This document shows, in pieces, positions 1-8,512 of a DNA stretch of 64,000 bases. Every line of letters begins with the position of its first letter. Positions within the stretch are counted from its first letter, which is position 1. Both the position numbers and the translations under genes were made by a program. The notes under the pieces are model-generated. The model saw nothing but the letters and a program-made list of their open reading frames with translations, ran no database searches and was not told the DNA's origin. The stretch is from Roseovarius sp. A-2 (GTDB lineage: Bacteria; Pseudomonadota; Alphaproteobacteria; Rhodobacterales; Rhodobacteraceae), in the NCBI RefSeq assembly GCF_002072155.1, contig NZ_BDIY01000002.1:347048-411047 (forward strand). Direction: 5' to 3'.

Positions 1-108
1 ACCCTTGGCGGCGAGCAGAAGGCCAAGGATGCGGGCAAGATGCGGGCCGAGGGCAAGGCCTATGTCGTCAAGGATGGCGACGTTCTGCACTTCCTCTTTA
101 ACACCTGA
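1..108 (+). CDS. ychF: Ribosome-binding ATPase YchF, C-terminal end (partial)
   Basis: The window opens inside a gene; the last 35 codons read on from base 1 to a TGA at 106-108. The ending, with [18 protein letters not shown] followed by [10 protein letters not shown], matches the highly conserved C-terminal TGS-type end of YchF/OLA1 proteins, which close with a DGDVxHFxFN motif. YchF is a cytosolic P-loop ATPase/GTPase that associates with ribosomes and is linked to translation and oxidative stress. The nucleotide-binding part lies outside the window, so the call rests on the tail alone. Confidence 0.85.
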   Translation, partial: TLGGEQKAKDAGKMRAEGKAYVVKDGDVLHFLFNT

Positions 109-182
109 GCGGGGCGAATTTCGGCGGTCTGTATCACGTCGGTGGGGTGAGCGGGCCTGAAGCGGAGCTTGCATACCTCCCG

Positions 183-262
183 AAGGTGCCGCGTGATCGC
201 CAGGCCGCGGGACGGTGTCATGCCAGAGGCCTGCCTCTGGCATGACGATCACGCGGCACCTT
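183..262. repeat. Long inverted repeat with one interrupted arm, between convergent genes
   Basis: The right arm (233-262) is 30 uninterrupted bases. Its complement occurs on the left in two blocks, 183-198 (16 bases) and 217-230 (14 bases), separated by 18 extra bases at 199-216. The loop is only 2 bases (231-232). Every base of both arms pairs. It lies in the 182-base gap between ychF and the oppositely oriented methyltransferase gene, so it could act as a two-way terminator. There is no long T-run, and it could equally be a dispersed palindromic element with an 18-base insertion. Confidence 0.7.
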
Positions 263-290
263 TGGTGCGTTTCGCGCGGGGTGCCATGCC

Positions 291-1832
291 TCACGCCGGG
301 AGATGGATCCGGAACCGCTCTCGGATCGCACTATCCGTCACCGGGTCGAACCGGGCTGCCGAGCGTTCCGAGAGGATCTTCATCTTTTTCTCGGTGGCTT
401 TCTCGATCAGGTCGGGCTTGCCCAGTTCGTCCCATTCCTTGGGCGAGAAGCGGTTGGCGAGGCTGGGATAGACGTAATCGGTCTGCATCCTTTCAAGGGT
501 TTGCGCCGCCCCAAGATAGTGCCCCGGGCCGCCAATGCAGGCGTTGCGGATCACATCGAGGCTGAGTGTGTCCTCGTCCACCTCGATGCCGCGCGTGCAA
601 CGCAGGGCCTGGCCGATCAGGTCATCGCCGAGAATGAGCGATTCGAGGCAGAAACCGAGCAGCGAGGCATGCATGCCCGCCGCCTCGTAGACCATGTTGA
701 GGCCCGAGAGGCCGGCCATGACATTTGACATCGCCTGTTCCCATCCGGCCTGCATGTCGGGCAGCTTGGCATCGGCGATGCCCGCAGCCGCCCCGCCGGG
801 CAGGCCGTAGAATTTGTGCATCTGTGCGCAGCCCGCAGACAGCAGCGCCTGTTCGCCCGACCCGCCCGACATCGCGCCGGTGCGCAGGTCGCTTACGAAG
901 GGCCATGTGCCGAAGATCGCCGGATGCCCCGGCTGGATCGCGTTCACATAGACGAGCCCCGCGAGGCATTCGGCCATGGCCTGCACGATGGCCCCGGCGA
1001 TGGGGGCGGGGGCGGTGGCCCCGGCCTGGCCCGCCGATAGAAGCAGGACCGGCATGCCGCCGCGAATACATTCCTCCATCACGAGGCAGGATTCGGTGGC
1101 GAATTTCATCGGCGGGACAACGAAGCAGTTGGAGTTGCTGACGAAGGGGCGGTCGCGCCATTTATCCTCGCCGCCCGCGATCAGGTGCAGCATCTCCATC
1201 GCGTCGCGCACGAAGCCCGGCTCTGTAAAGGACACGCCGACATGTTTCGTGGTGCCCGCGCAGCAGCCATAGAGCGTGTTGAGGTCCATCTCGCGGTTGT
1301 CTGGGATGTCGCGGCAGACCATCGGGCGTTGCAGGAAGTGGATATTGTCGAGTTGGTCGACGATGCGGGCGGCATCGTGCAGATCCTGCAGGGTGCTCTC
1401 GCGGTAGGTGCGGCCATGGGGCTCGACCAGATGCACGGCGGCACCGGCGGTGCCGTAATGTACGCGGTGGCCCGAGAGGTCGAGATCATGCCGCGCCTCG
1501 CGGCCGTGCAGGGTGAGGCTGCGGTTGGCGCGGGCGATCGTGTCCTCGATCAGGGCGCGGGGAAAGCGGATGCGCCCGTCCGCGCCCTCGATGGCACCGG
1601 CACCGGTCAGGTAGGCCACGCCCGAGGGGGGCGCATCGGCCAGGCCGATCTGTTCGAGCGCGTCGAGCACGGAAGCGTGAATGCGCTGCATCTGCGTGTC
1701 AGAGAGCGGGCGGTAGGTGCCGCCCTCAAGTCCGGCGCGGATCGGGCGCAGGGTGTCGGCGAGCGGGTTGGCACGGGCCGTGCGGCGGGCCTCGCGCCCA
1801 CCGGCGCGGCGCGTCTTGGTCTGGGTTGTCAT
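291..1832 (-). CDS. Trimethylamine methyltransferase (MttB) family protein, non-pyrrolysine type
   Basis: A 513-residue protein of the MttB superfamily. Family landmarks are the Gly-rich centre with FGTWPFVSDLRTGAMSGGSGEQ and the C-terminal GGPGHYLGAAQT stretch. The classical archaeal enzyme passes a methyl group from trimethylamine to a corrinoid protein and uses pyrrolysine. This frame has no internal amber codon, so it is of the non-Pyl type, some of which act on quaternary amines such as glycine betaine. No corrinoid protein gene is adjacent, so the substrate is unknown. ATG at 1832 is preferred over a GTG three codons upstream, because AAAGG lies 8 bases before the ATG and overlaps the GTG. 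The sarcosine oxidase operon 11 kb away suggests a common theme of methylated amine use, which is inference. Confidence 0.85.
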   Translation of the reverse strand: MTTQTKTRRAGGREARRTARANPLADTLRPIRAGLEGGTYRPLSDTQMQRIHASVLDALEQIGLADAPPSGVAYLTGAGAIEGADGRIRFPRALIEDTIARANRSLTLHGREARHDLDLSGHRVHYGTAGAAVHLVEPHGRTYRESTLQDLHDAARIVDQLDNIHFLQRPMVCRDIPDNREMDLNTLYGCCAGTTKHVGVSFTEPGFVRDAMEMLHLIAGGEDKWRDRPFVSNSNCFVVPPMKFATESCLVMEECIRGGMPVLLLSAGQAGATAPAPIAGAIVQAMAECLAGLVYVNAIQPGHPAIFGTWPFVSDLRTGAMSGGSGEQALLSAGCAQMHKFYGLPGGAAAGIADAKLPDMQAGWEQAMSNVMAGLSGLNMVYEAAGMHASLLGFCLESLILGDDLIGQALRCTRGIEVDEDTLSLDVIRNACIGGPGHYLGAAQTLERMQTDYVYPSLANRFSPKEWDELGKPDLIEKATEKKMKILSERSAARFDPVTDSAIRERFRIHLPA

Positions 1833-2069
1833 GTCGGACACCTTTGAAAGAGATCGGGAAAGGGGGCGGGGTCAGCCCCGGCCCGGTCGCCCGCGTGCCG
1901 CAAGGCCACGCACCGCCCCAATCGTGCGAGTGATCAGCGCGATCTTACTGCGTGGATGCATGGGCCGTCCTCCAAGGTCGCTTCAGAAAATGTGATTCCC
2001 GTTGGCCTGTCTGTCCTGTTTCCGACGCGTGTCGCAAACGGACCCTTCCCCCGAAACCGGATCAGGGGA

Positions 2070-4271
2070 TCAGGCGCATTGGCGCAGGAAGGCGCGCAAC
2101 TCGTTGGGATCTAGCGGCTTGTGCAGCACGTCGAGACCGGCCGACGCGCAATGCTCGCGCAACTCGCGCGAGCGGTCGGCGCTGACGATACAGGCCGGGA
2201 TCGGGCCGTGGATCGCGCGCAGGTCGCGCACCGCGTCGGTGCCGAGGCTGCCATTGTCGAGCTGGTAATCGGCGATGATCGCATCCGGCGCGACGCCGAT
2301 CTCCTGCAACAGCGCAATCGCCTCGGCCCCGCTGGCGCAGTCGAGCACATGCACACCCCATGTCTCCAGCGTGACGGTGATCGCGTTGCGTAGCGGCGCG
2401 TCGTTCTCGATCAGCAGCGCGATGATCGCGCCGAGGTCGGCTTGCGGCGCGGTACCCGGTGGCTCGGGGGCGGGGGCCTTGAGATCGCTTTGCGCAACAA
2501 GCGGCAATTCGACCGAAAAACAGGTGCCGAGACCGGGCTCGGACCAGAGCCGCAGCGGGTGCATCAGCAACGAACAGGCGCGTTCGACGATGGCGAGGCC
2601 GAGGCCCATCCCCTCGGCGGCGCTGGCGTCAGCGTCGAGGCGGTGGAATTCGCGAAAGATCACATCCTGCTTGTCGGCCGGGATGCCCGGCCCGGTGTCG
2701 CGGATCTCGAGCCGGACCTTGCGCGCCTGTCGGCGGAGACCGATCAGCACCCGGCCCGACCCGGTGTAGCGGATCGCGTTCGACAACAAGTTCTGCACGA
2801 TGCGGCGCAGATAGGTCATGTCGCTGCACACGATGGCCGAGGTGCCGACGACCCGCAGATCGAGCCCCTTTTGCGCGGCTACGGGGCCCAATTCGTCGTG
2901 CAGTTGCGCCAGGATAAGCCCGAGCGGGACCGGGGCGACATGCACGGCCGCGTTGCCGGAATCGAGCTTGGAGATGTCGAGCAGCGCCTCGAGGATGTGC
3001 TCGACGCTGCCAAGGGCGTTCTGCGCCTTTTCGAGGATGGTTTGGGCGGCGGCATCCGGCACTGCGCCTTGCAGCGCCGCCATGTAGAGCTTTGCCGCCG
3101 ACAGGGGTTGCAGCAGGTCGTGGCTGGCGGCGGCGACGAAGCGGGACTTGCCGGCATTGGCGCGCTCGGCCTCCTGCAGGGCGGCTTCGAGTGCGCGGGT
3201 GCGCTCGGCGACGCGCGCTTCCAGGGTTGCGTTGGCCTCATAGATCGCCTGCACCGCGCGGCGTTCGGCGGTGACATCGGTGAGCGAGATCACGAAGCCA
3301 TGATCGGGCATGTCCTGACCGAAGAGCGACAGGATCCGGTCGCGCCCGCGCCGGATCTCGAAGGAAAGCGGCGGGCGGGTGCCGTTGCGGGCGACCCAGG
3401 TTGCGATGTCTCGCGCGCCGAGGGTGGGATCGCGCAGGGCATCCTCGCGCAGCCGCCCGAACAGGGTCTCAAACTCCGCGCCCGTTCGGAACCGGTGCGC
3501 CGGGACGGCCAGCAATTCGCTGGCCAGGCTGTTCCAGCCCACCAGCCGACCGGCGCTGTCGAAGATGCATAGCCCCTGATTGAGGTGTTCGAGCGTGGCG
3601 CGGATCAGCCGGGCCTGATCGTCGAGCAGCCGGTCGCGGGCCTGCCGCTCCAGCCGCATGATATCGGTGATGTCGGTTTGCAGCACGACGGTGCCGCCAT
3701 CGCCGGTGCGATGCTCGGAGACCTGCACCCAACGGTTCTGCGTCATGCCCACGTTAAAGATCACGTGATCGTCGGCATGGCGCTGCATCCGTCGGGCGGC
3801 CCATTGCGCGGGTGAGAGCGTCTCGGTCAGCGCGAGATGGCGCGAGCGGCTGACCAGATGGACATAATCGGTAAAGCTCAGACCGGGTTTTAGCCGCTCG
3901 CGGATGTCGGGCATGTGCATGCCGAAGCGCGAATTGCACATCACCAGCGCGCCCGCCGGATCGAAGAGCGCAAAGCCTTCCTGCACCGTCTCGATCGCAT
4001 TGGCGAGGTTCGAGCGCGCGGCCTCGGTCTCGGCATGCGCCTGCGAGAGGCGGGCGTTCGAGTCGTTCAGCAGGTCGAGCGCGCGTTCGAGATCGCGGGT
4101 CCGGGCCTGCACCTCCTGTTCGAGCATCGCGGCGCGTTGGAACTGGGCATAGGCGGCGCCCGAGGCATTGGTCGAGTCCTCGACCCGCCGCATCAGCGCG
4201 GCGGCGATCTTGAGCAGTTTTTCGATCTGGCGTTCCGGCGGATCGCGCGGGTCGAGCAGCGAGCCGATCAT
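2070..4271 (-). CDS. Hybrid sensor histidine kinase with PAS domains (NahK-like)
   Basis: A 733-residue protein without clear membrane segments. Order of parts: a coiled-coil N-terminus (about 10-95), two PAS-like segments (about 90-205 and 225-335), a second coiled coil (340-372), HisKA with phosphoacceptor H384 in SHDLLQPL, HATPase with N-box N494/N498, G1 DTGPGIP at 525-531 and G2 GMGLGLA at 554-560, and a C-terminal receiver with D668 and K718. The start overlaps the stop of the FIST gene as ATGA, so the two are translationally coupled. The SHDLLQPL H-box type, with a FIST gene and a LuxR-type regulator beside it, is the arrangement of NahK-type kinases. It probably receives its signal from the FIST protein and phosphorylates the regulator upstream in the operon. 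Confidence 0.88.
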   Translation of the reverse strand: MIGSLLDPRDPPERQIEKLLKIAAALMRRVEDSTNASGAAYAQFQRAAMLEQEVQARTRDLERALDLLNDSNARLSQAHAETEAARSNLANAIETVQEGFALFDPAGALVMCNSRFGMHMPDIRERLKPGLSFTDYVHLVSRSRHLALTETLSPAQWAARRMQRHADDHVIFNVGMTQNRWVQVSEHRTGDGGTVVLQTDITDIMRLERQARDRLLDDQARLIRATLEHLNQGLCIFDSAGRLVGWNSLASELLAVPAHRFRTGAEFETLFGRLREDALRDPTLGARDIATWVARNGTRPPLSFEIRRGRDRILSLFGQDMPDHGFVISLTDVTAERRAVQAIYEANATLEARVAERTRALEAALQEAERANAGKSRFVAAASHDLLQPLSAAKLYMAALQGAVPDAAAQTILEKAQNALGSVEHILEALLDISKLDSGNAAVHVAPVPLGLILAQLHDELGPVAAQKGLDLRVVGTSAIVCSDMTYLRRIVQNLLSNAIRYTGSGRVLIGLRRQARKVRLEIRDTGPGIPADKQDVIFREFHRLDADASAAEGMGLGLAIVERACSLLMHPLRLWSEPGLGTCFSVELPLVAQSDLKAPAPEPPGTAPQADLGAIIALLIENDAPLRNAITVTLETWGVHVLDCASGAEAIALLQEIGVAPDAIIADYQLDNGSLGTDAVRDLRAIHGPIPACIVSADRSRELREHCASAGLDVLHKPLDPNELRAFLRQCA

Positions 4272-5464
4272 GGCGCGGCCTCTTGCGGGGCCTCGGGGTC
4301 GGGCGGGTAGATCGCGACGCCGGTCAGCGTGTGGTTGACATGCATCGAGTTGAGCTGTTCGCCATAGGTCGAAAAGCCGATCACACGATTGGCCGACAGG
4401 AGCCGTGACAGCGCGCCGGTCACCTGCTTTTCCTGCGCCTCGAGCCGTCGCAGGATGCAATCGCAGCCCAGGATGATGTCGGGCGGCCCGGGGGCCGCGA
4501 GCGTGGCCATCTCTTCGCGCAGATGCGCCACCATCGGGCGCGGCTCGGCCAGGGTCAGCACGAGCCCCTCGTCGATCGCCGAGAAGAACACCAGATCGCC
4601 GTTCCCGGCCACTTGCCGGATCGCGCGCACGTGGTGCTGCCCGCCGATCTGCACCACGAGCGGATGGGCGGCGAAGGTGAACGGGGTCAATTGCTCGGGG
4701 TCCTTGCCGAGGATGCGGGCATATTCGCGCGCCGCCGGTTCGGCGTTTATCTCGTGGACGATGCGGCGCGCGGGGTCGGCTCCGGTGACGACCATGCGTT
4801 TTTCGGTGGGCACGAGGTGATCGGATTTGAACACCCGGACCGGGCAGCGGCTGCGCACCTGGGTCAGGATCGCGGCATGGTCATGGGCGCGCCCGTCATG
4901 CAGGATCCGGGTGCGGGCAAAGCGCGTGCCGTCGCCCGCAGAGCCGCCAAAGAGCGGCACAGGCCCCAGCCCGACGGCGAGTTCGGCGGTCAGCGCGTCC
5001 TCGCGCGTGGACAGCCCGTCGATCATCAGGAAGGTGAATTCATGCTCCCATCCCGGCGCGTCTTGGGCCATCGCGCTGCGGTTCTGGATCATTCGGTCAA
5101 TCAGTGCCTGCGCGTCGAGATGCGACAGGTCGGGCACCAGCAGCGTTTCGGCGCGGAAATGCGAGCGGGGCAGGGCGATGGCGACGATCCCGCCCTCGCG
5201 ATAGCCGGTGTCGGTCAGCTCTCCGGCGGTGGTGCAGCCGATGACCCGGGCGGGCGCGAAGACGCGCTTTGCCTCGGCGATGAGGGGCGCGGCCTCGGCC
5301 TCGGGGGTCACGAAGAGGATGATCAGCTCAAAGCCGCGCGCATCGCCCCCAAGCGCCGCGTGAAGCCGCGCGAGCGGGGCCGCGTCTGCGGCCGCCGCGA
5401 AAGCGGTGCGCACGATGCCCTGGTGCCAGATCCGGTCGTTGCTCTCAATGGCCACCTGATCCAT
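4268..5464 (-). CDS. FIST domain sensor protein (NosP-like)
   Basis: A 398-residue soluble protein with FIST_N (about 30-220, with VIGCTTAGELTDTGYREGG and LFGGSAGDG) and FIST_C (about 230-380, with VIGFSTYGEQ near the end). FIST proteins are input modules. Those called NosP in Pseudomonas, Vibrio and Legionella bind haem and nitric oxide and inhibit or activate a neighbouring histidine kinase. The start at 5464 has GGGAGGAGG upstream at good spacing. The gene sits between the response regulator and the kinase, with an ATGA overlap to the kinase. Haem binding cannot be shown from sequence here; a small amino-acid or other ligand is also possible. Confidence 0.85.
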   Translation of the reverse strand: MDQVAIESNDRIWHQGIVRTAFAAAADAAPLARLHAALGGDARGFELIILFVTPEAEAAPLIAEAKRVFAPARVIGCTTAGELTDTGYREGGIVAIALPRSHFRAETLLVPDLSHLDAQALIDRMIQNRSAMAQDAPGWEHEFTFLMIDGLSTREDALTAELAVGLGPVPLFGGSAGDGTRFARTRILHDGRAHDHAAILTQVRSRCPVRVFKSDHLVPTEKRMVVTGADPARRIVHEINAEPAAREYARILGKDPEQLTPFTFAAHPLVVQIGGQHHVRAIRQVAGNGDLVFFSAIDEGLVLTLAEPRPMVAHLREEMATLAAPGPPDIILGCDCILRRLEAQEKQVTGALSRLLSANRVIGFSTYGEQLNSMHVNHTLTGVAIYPPDPEAPQEAAP

Positions 5465-5504
5465 CGCGCGACCCTCCTCCCGGGATAAGCGATACGGCGT
5501 GAGC

Positions 5505-6197
5505 CTATGCTCTTTCTCCCTCGGCGTGCAAGACGCTCGCAAAGCTGATCTGCCTGGCCAGAAGCACCGCCTGCGTGCGGTTCTGCACGCCGAGCTTGCG
5601 CATGATTGCGGTGACATGCGCCTTGACCGTGGTTTCGGCGATCGAGAGGTCATAGGCGATCTGTTTGTTTAACTTGCCCTTGCAGACCAGTTGCAGGATG
5701 CGGCTCTGCTGGGTGGTCAGCATGGCGAGCCGTTGCAGGGCATCGGCGGTGTCGGCGGCGATGCCGTCCTCCTGCGGGGCGTGCCCCTCGGGCAGGAACC
5801 GCTCGCCCCGGCGCAGCGCGTCGAAGGCGGCGCGGAACACCTCGCGCTGGCTGTGTTTGGGCACGTAGCCCGCAGCGCCCGCGCCGATCACCTGCGCCAC
5901 CAGACGGCTGTCGGTCATCGAGGAAATCACGATCACCGGCGCGCGTGTCGCGGCCATCAGGCGCACCAACCCGTCTAGCCCGTCGACATCCGGCAGGTTG
6001 AGGTCGAGCACCACGATATCGGGGTCGTGACCCTGGCCGAGCAGGGCAAGCGCCCGGTCGAGCCGGGCGGCGGTGGTGATCTCGCCGATATGCGCGACCG
6101 CCCGCAGCGTCATGGCGAGCGCATCGCAAAACAGCGGATGATCGTCAACGATGAGCACGGAGGAAAAGTTGCAGCCGTTTTGCTCGGTTCCGGACAT
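5505..6197 (-). CDS. NarL/LuxR-type response regulator
   Basis: A 230-residue protein: receiver (about 14-130) with the acidic pair D18/D19, phosphoacceptor D65 in VVLDLNLPD and a conserved Lys in YVPKHSQ, then a LuxR-type helix-turn-helix (about 155-220, LNKQIAYDLSIAETTVKAHV). It is the first gene of the regulator/FIST/kinase operon. The start at 6197 is preferred over an upstream ATG because GGGAGG precedes it. It should be a DNA-binding partner of the hybrid kinase; targets are unknown. Confidence 0.9.
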   Translation of the reverse strand: MSGTEQNGCNFSSVLIVDDHPLFCDALAMTLRAVAHIGEITTAARLDRALALLGQGHDPDIVVLDLNLPDVDGLDGLVRLMAATRAPVIVISSMTDSRLVAQVIGAGAAGYVPKHSQREVFRAAFDALRRGERFLPEGHAPQEDGIAADTADALQRLAMLTTQQSRILQLVCKGKLNKQIAYDLSIAETTVKAHVTAIMRKLGVQNRTQAVLLARQISFASVLHAEGERA

Positions 6198-6312
6198 TCT
6201 ACACCGCCTCCCTGATGTCTCCGGTGTCGAGCTTAGCAAATGCGTCCGGCTGCGCCTACTGGCCTTTCGTCGTGCAAGGCTGCGAGGTCGCGGCGCGGAT
6301 CATGTCCGCGCG

Positions 6313-7224
6313 TCACCCCGCCTGCTTGATGAAACTGCCGTCGCGCAACTCGCGCATCGCCTGCCGCAACTCGGCCTGCGTGTTCATCACGATCGGGCCG
6401 TGCCAGGCCACCGGCTCTTGTAGCGGCGCGCCCGAGATCAGAAGAAAGCGCAGGCCGTTTTCGCCCGCCTGCACGGTAATCTCGTCGCCGGTGCCGAAGC
6501 GCACCAGCGTGCGGTCGCCCGACGGGTCGCGCAGGTGCAGTTCGCGGCCCGCCAGTTCCTTTTCCAGCAGCACGCCGGTTGGTTGCGAGGCATCGGCAAA
6601 GGCCCCCGACCCGGCGAAGACATAGGCAAAGCTGCGCCGGTAGGTATCGATCCGAAAGGTCTTTCGCACCCCCGGCGGCACCGAGATATCGAGATATTGC
6701 GGATCAGCGGCGATGCCATCCACCGGGCCGCGCCTGCCCCAGAACTCGCCCACGATCACCCGCACGCGGGTGCCGTCATCGTCGATGATCTCGGGGATGT
6801 CGGGGGATTTCACATCCTGATAGCGAGGCGCGGTCATCTTGAGCGAGGCGGGCAGGTTGGCCCAGAGCTGGAACCCGTGCATCTGTCCGGCAGCATTGCC
6901 GCGCGGCATTTCCTGATGCAGGATGCCCGACCCGGCGGTCATCCACTGCACATCGCCCGCGCCAAGCGTGCCCGTGTTGCCGAGGCTGTCGCCATGCGCG
7001 ACGTCGCCTTCGAGCACATAGGTGATCGTCTCGATGCCGCGATGCGGATGCCAGGGGAAACCCTTGGCATAGCGCGCCGGATCGTCATTGCGGAAATCGT
7101 CGAACAGCAGGAACGGGTCAAGCTCCGCCGGGTCGTGAAAGCCGAAGGCACGGTGCAGGTGCACGCCGGCACCCTCCATCGTGGGCTGCGCGAGGCGGGT
7201 TTCGAGAACGGGTCTGATCGACAT
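6313..7224 (-). CDS. Pirin family protein (bicupin)
   Basis: A 303-residue bicupin. The N-terminal cupin carries the metal-binding residues of pirins: the HPHRGIETITYVLEG segment (two His) and GILHQE (His and Glu). The C-terminal cupin is the usual pirin_C domain. Some bacterial pirins have quercetinase activity or act as redox-sensitive modulators of other enzymes; the role here is unknown. The ATG at 7224 follows a good GAAAGGAGA ribosome site. It lies upstream of the regulator operon on the same strand with 115 bases between them, so it may be a separate unit. Confidence 0.9.
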   Translation of the reverse strand: MSIRPVLETRLAQPTMEGAGVHLHRAFGFHDPAELDPFLLFDDFRNDDPARYAKGFPWHPHRGIETITYVLEGDVAHGDSLGNTGTLGAGDVQWMTAGSGILHQEMPRGNAAGQMHGFQLWANLPASLKMTAPRYQDVKSPDIPEIIDDDGTRVRVIVGEFWGRRGPVDGIAADPQYLDISVPPGVRKTFRIDTYRRSFAYVFAGSGAFADASQPTGVLLEKELAGRELHLRDPSGDRTLVRFGTGDEITVQAGENGLRFLLISGAPLQEPVAWHGPIVMNTQAELRQAMRELRDGSFIKQAG

Positions 7225-7379
7225 GAGCGGTCTCCTTTCACCGTCTAGATAGGCATGCTCGCCGCGCGGGGGCAGGGGACGGTCTGTTCGCAGGCAAAGG
7301 GGCACTGTGCGTTTTTGACGATGCCTCTCGCCAAGTTCGGTCAACCGGGGTAAACGCCCGGGGCAAAGGGAGATGCGCG

Positions 7380-7859
7380 ATGCTGGATGAAGATGTGGAG
7401 GTGGTGCTCGCCGCCTCGTCGGGGCGACGGGTGATCGGCGTGGGGTCTGTGGCGATGCTCGGCCTGATCCTGCTCTATCTCGCGCTGGTGCAATCGCCGG
7501 GCCTGGGCTGGCAGGTGTTCATGGTGGGGTTCGGCACGCTCGCGCTGTGGCTGGCGCTGCGGATGTGGCGTGCGACGACGCTGCGGCTGGAGCTGTCGCC
7601 CGCCGGTCTGCGTTGCAGCGACGGGCGGGTGGTGGCCCCGATGGACGACATCATCGGAGTGGCGCGGGGGGCCTTCGCGTTCAAGCCCTCGAACGGCTTC
7701 ATGATCAAGATGAGCCGCGCTGCGCCGTTCGCCTGGGAGCCGGGGCTCTGGTGGCGAATCGGGCGGCGCGTGGGGGTCGGTGGCGTGACGCCGGCGACAC
7801 CGGCCAAGGTGATGGCAGAGATCTTGCAGGACCGGATCAACCTGCGTGGTGTCGACTGA
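7380..7859 (+). CDS. Small membrane protein, unknown function
   Basis: 159 residues with two hydrophobic helices (about 19-37 and 44-60) followed by a soluble domain of about 95 residues that resembles the short PH-like domains of small bacterial membrane proteins (LRLELSPAGLRCSDGRVVAPMDDIIGV, continuing with GVARGAF). I do not recognise a specific family. It stands alone on the plus strand, divergent from the pirin gene and convergent with the pilus-assembly genes. GGGAG lies just upstream of the start. Confidence 0.7.
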   Translation: MLDEDVEVVLAASSGRRVIGVGSVAMLGLILLYLALVQSPGLGWQVFMVGFGTLALWLALRMWRATTLRLELSPAGLRCSDGRVVAPMDDIIGVARGAFAFKPSNGFMIKMSRAAPFAWEPGLWWRIGRRVGVGGVTPATPAKVMAEILQDRINLRGVD

Positions 7860-7908
7860 TCCGGCCTGCCGGCATGTGCCACCGCGCCAAAGCCGCACGG
7901 GTCGAACG

Positions 7909-8511
7909 TCAGCCCGGCGTGCAGACGCCGACGAAACAGAGCTGCGAGGCGAATCGCAGGGTCATGAACATCCGCGTATTGATCGGCACGTTTTCGGTTA
8001 TACCATTCGTGACAACCGGCTGGTAGGTCGCGAAATTCTCGACGAAGATCAGATCCTGCCCGTTGACCATGACCGGAAACACGTCATGTGCCTCGCGTAC
8101 ATCGTCGGCGGTTAGCGGAAGCAGGCCGCCACTGCCTCGGGTTTCGGACCAGCGCAGCTCGAACTCGTCGGTCCCGTTGTCCTCGTCGAGGTGATAGCGC
8201 ACGACCGTGATCCGAAGGTCGTTGGGGCTCTGGTTATCGGTCATCGAGTCAAACAGCCGTTTGGCATTGTCGATATAGGTGTCATCGACGACGGCCGTCT
8301 CACGCGAGAGGATGTCGGCCATGGTATAGGTGGCCTTGTCGCGCACGCTTTGGGCGCGAGACATGTCGAAATATTCGTATGCGTAAACGAGGCCCATGAT
8401 CATGAAGGGCGCGATGATGACCGTCTCGACGGCGACCGTTCCGCGCGGGTCGCGCAGGAACCGGCGCAGCCATCCGAGGGGGTGAAGCATGCGTTGAGAA
8501 ATGTGTTTCAT
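7909..8511 (-). CDS. TadE/TadG-like pilus assembly protein
   Basis: 200 residues. An N-terminal cytoplasmic stretch rich in Arg ends in RDPRGTVAVETVIIAPFMIMG, the TadE-like signature in which a Gly/Thr/Val/Glu motif starts a single transmembrane helix. The remainder should be periplasmic. TadE-family proteins are pseudopilins or minor components needed for Flp pilus assembly. It is the last of three genes on the minus strand; its start lies one base beyond the stop of the preceding gene (TGA-C-ATG). No other tad genes (prepilin, secretin, ATPase) are in the window. Confidence 0.82.
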   Translation of the reverse strand: MKHISQRMLHPLGWLRRFLRDPRGTVAVETVIIAPFMIMGLVYAYEYFDMSRAQSVRDKATYTMADILSRETAVVDDTYIDNAKRLFDSMTDNQSPNDLRITVVRYHLDEDNGTDEFELRWSETRGSGGLLPLTADDVREAHDVFPVMVNGQDLIFVENFATYQPVVTNGITENVPINTRMFMTLRFASQLCFVGVCTPG

Positions 8512-8512
8512 G

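Noticed and set aside
291..1832. Possible pyrrolysine-containing MttB
   Set aside because: The frame has no internal TAG and no pyl genes are seen; it is the non-Pyl type.
7860..7908. Short CCGGC/GCCGG palindrome between convergent genes as a terminator
   Set aside because: A 5-bp stem with a 2-base loop and no T-run is too weak to call.
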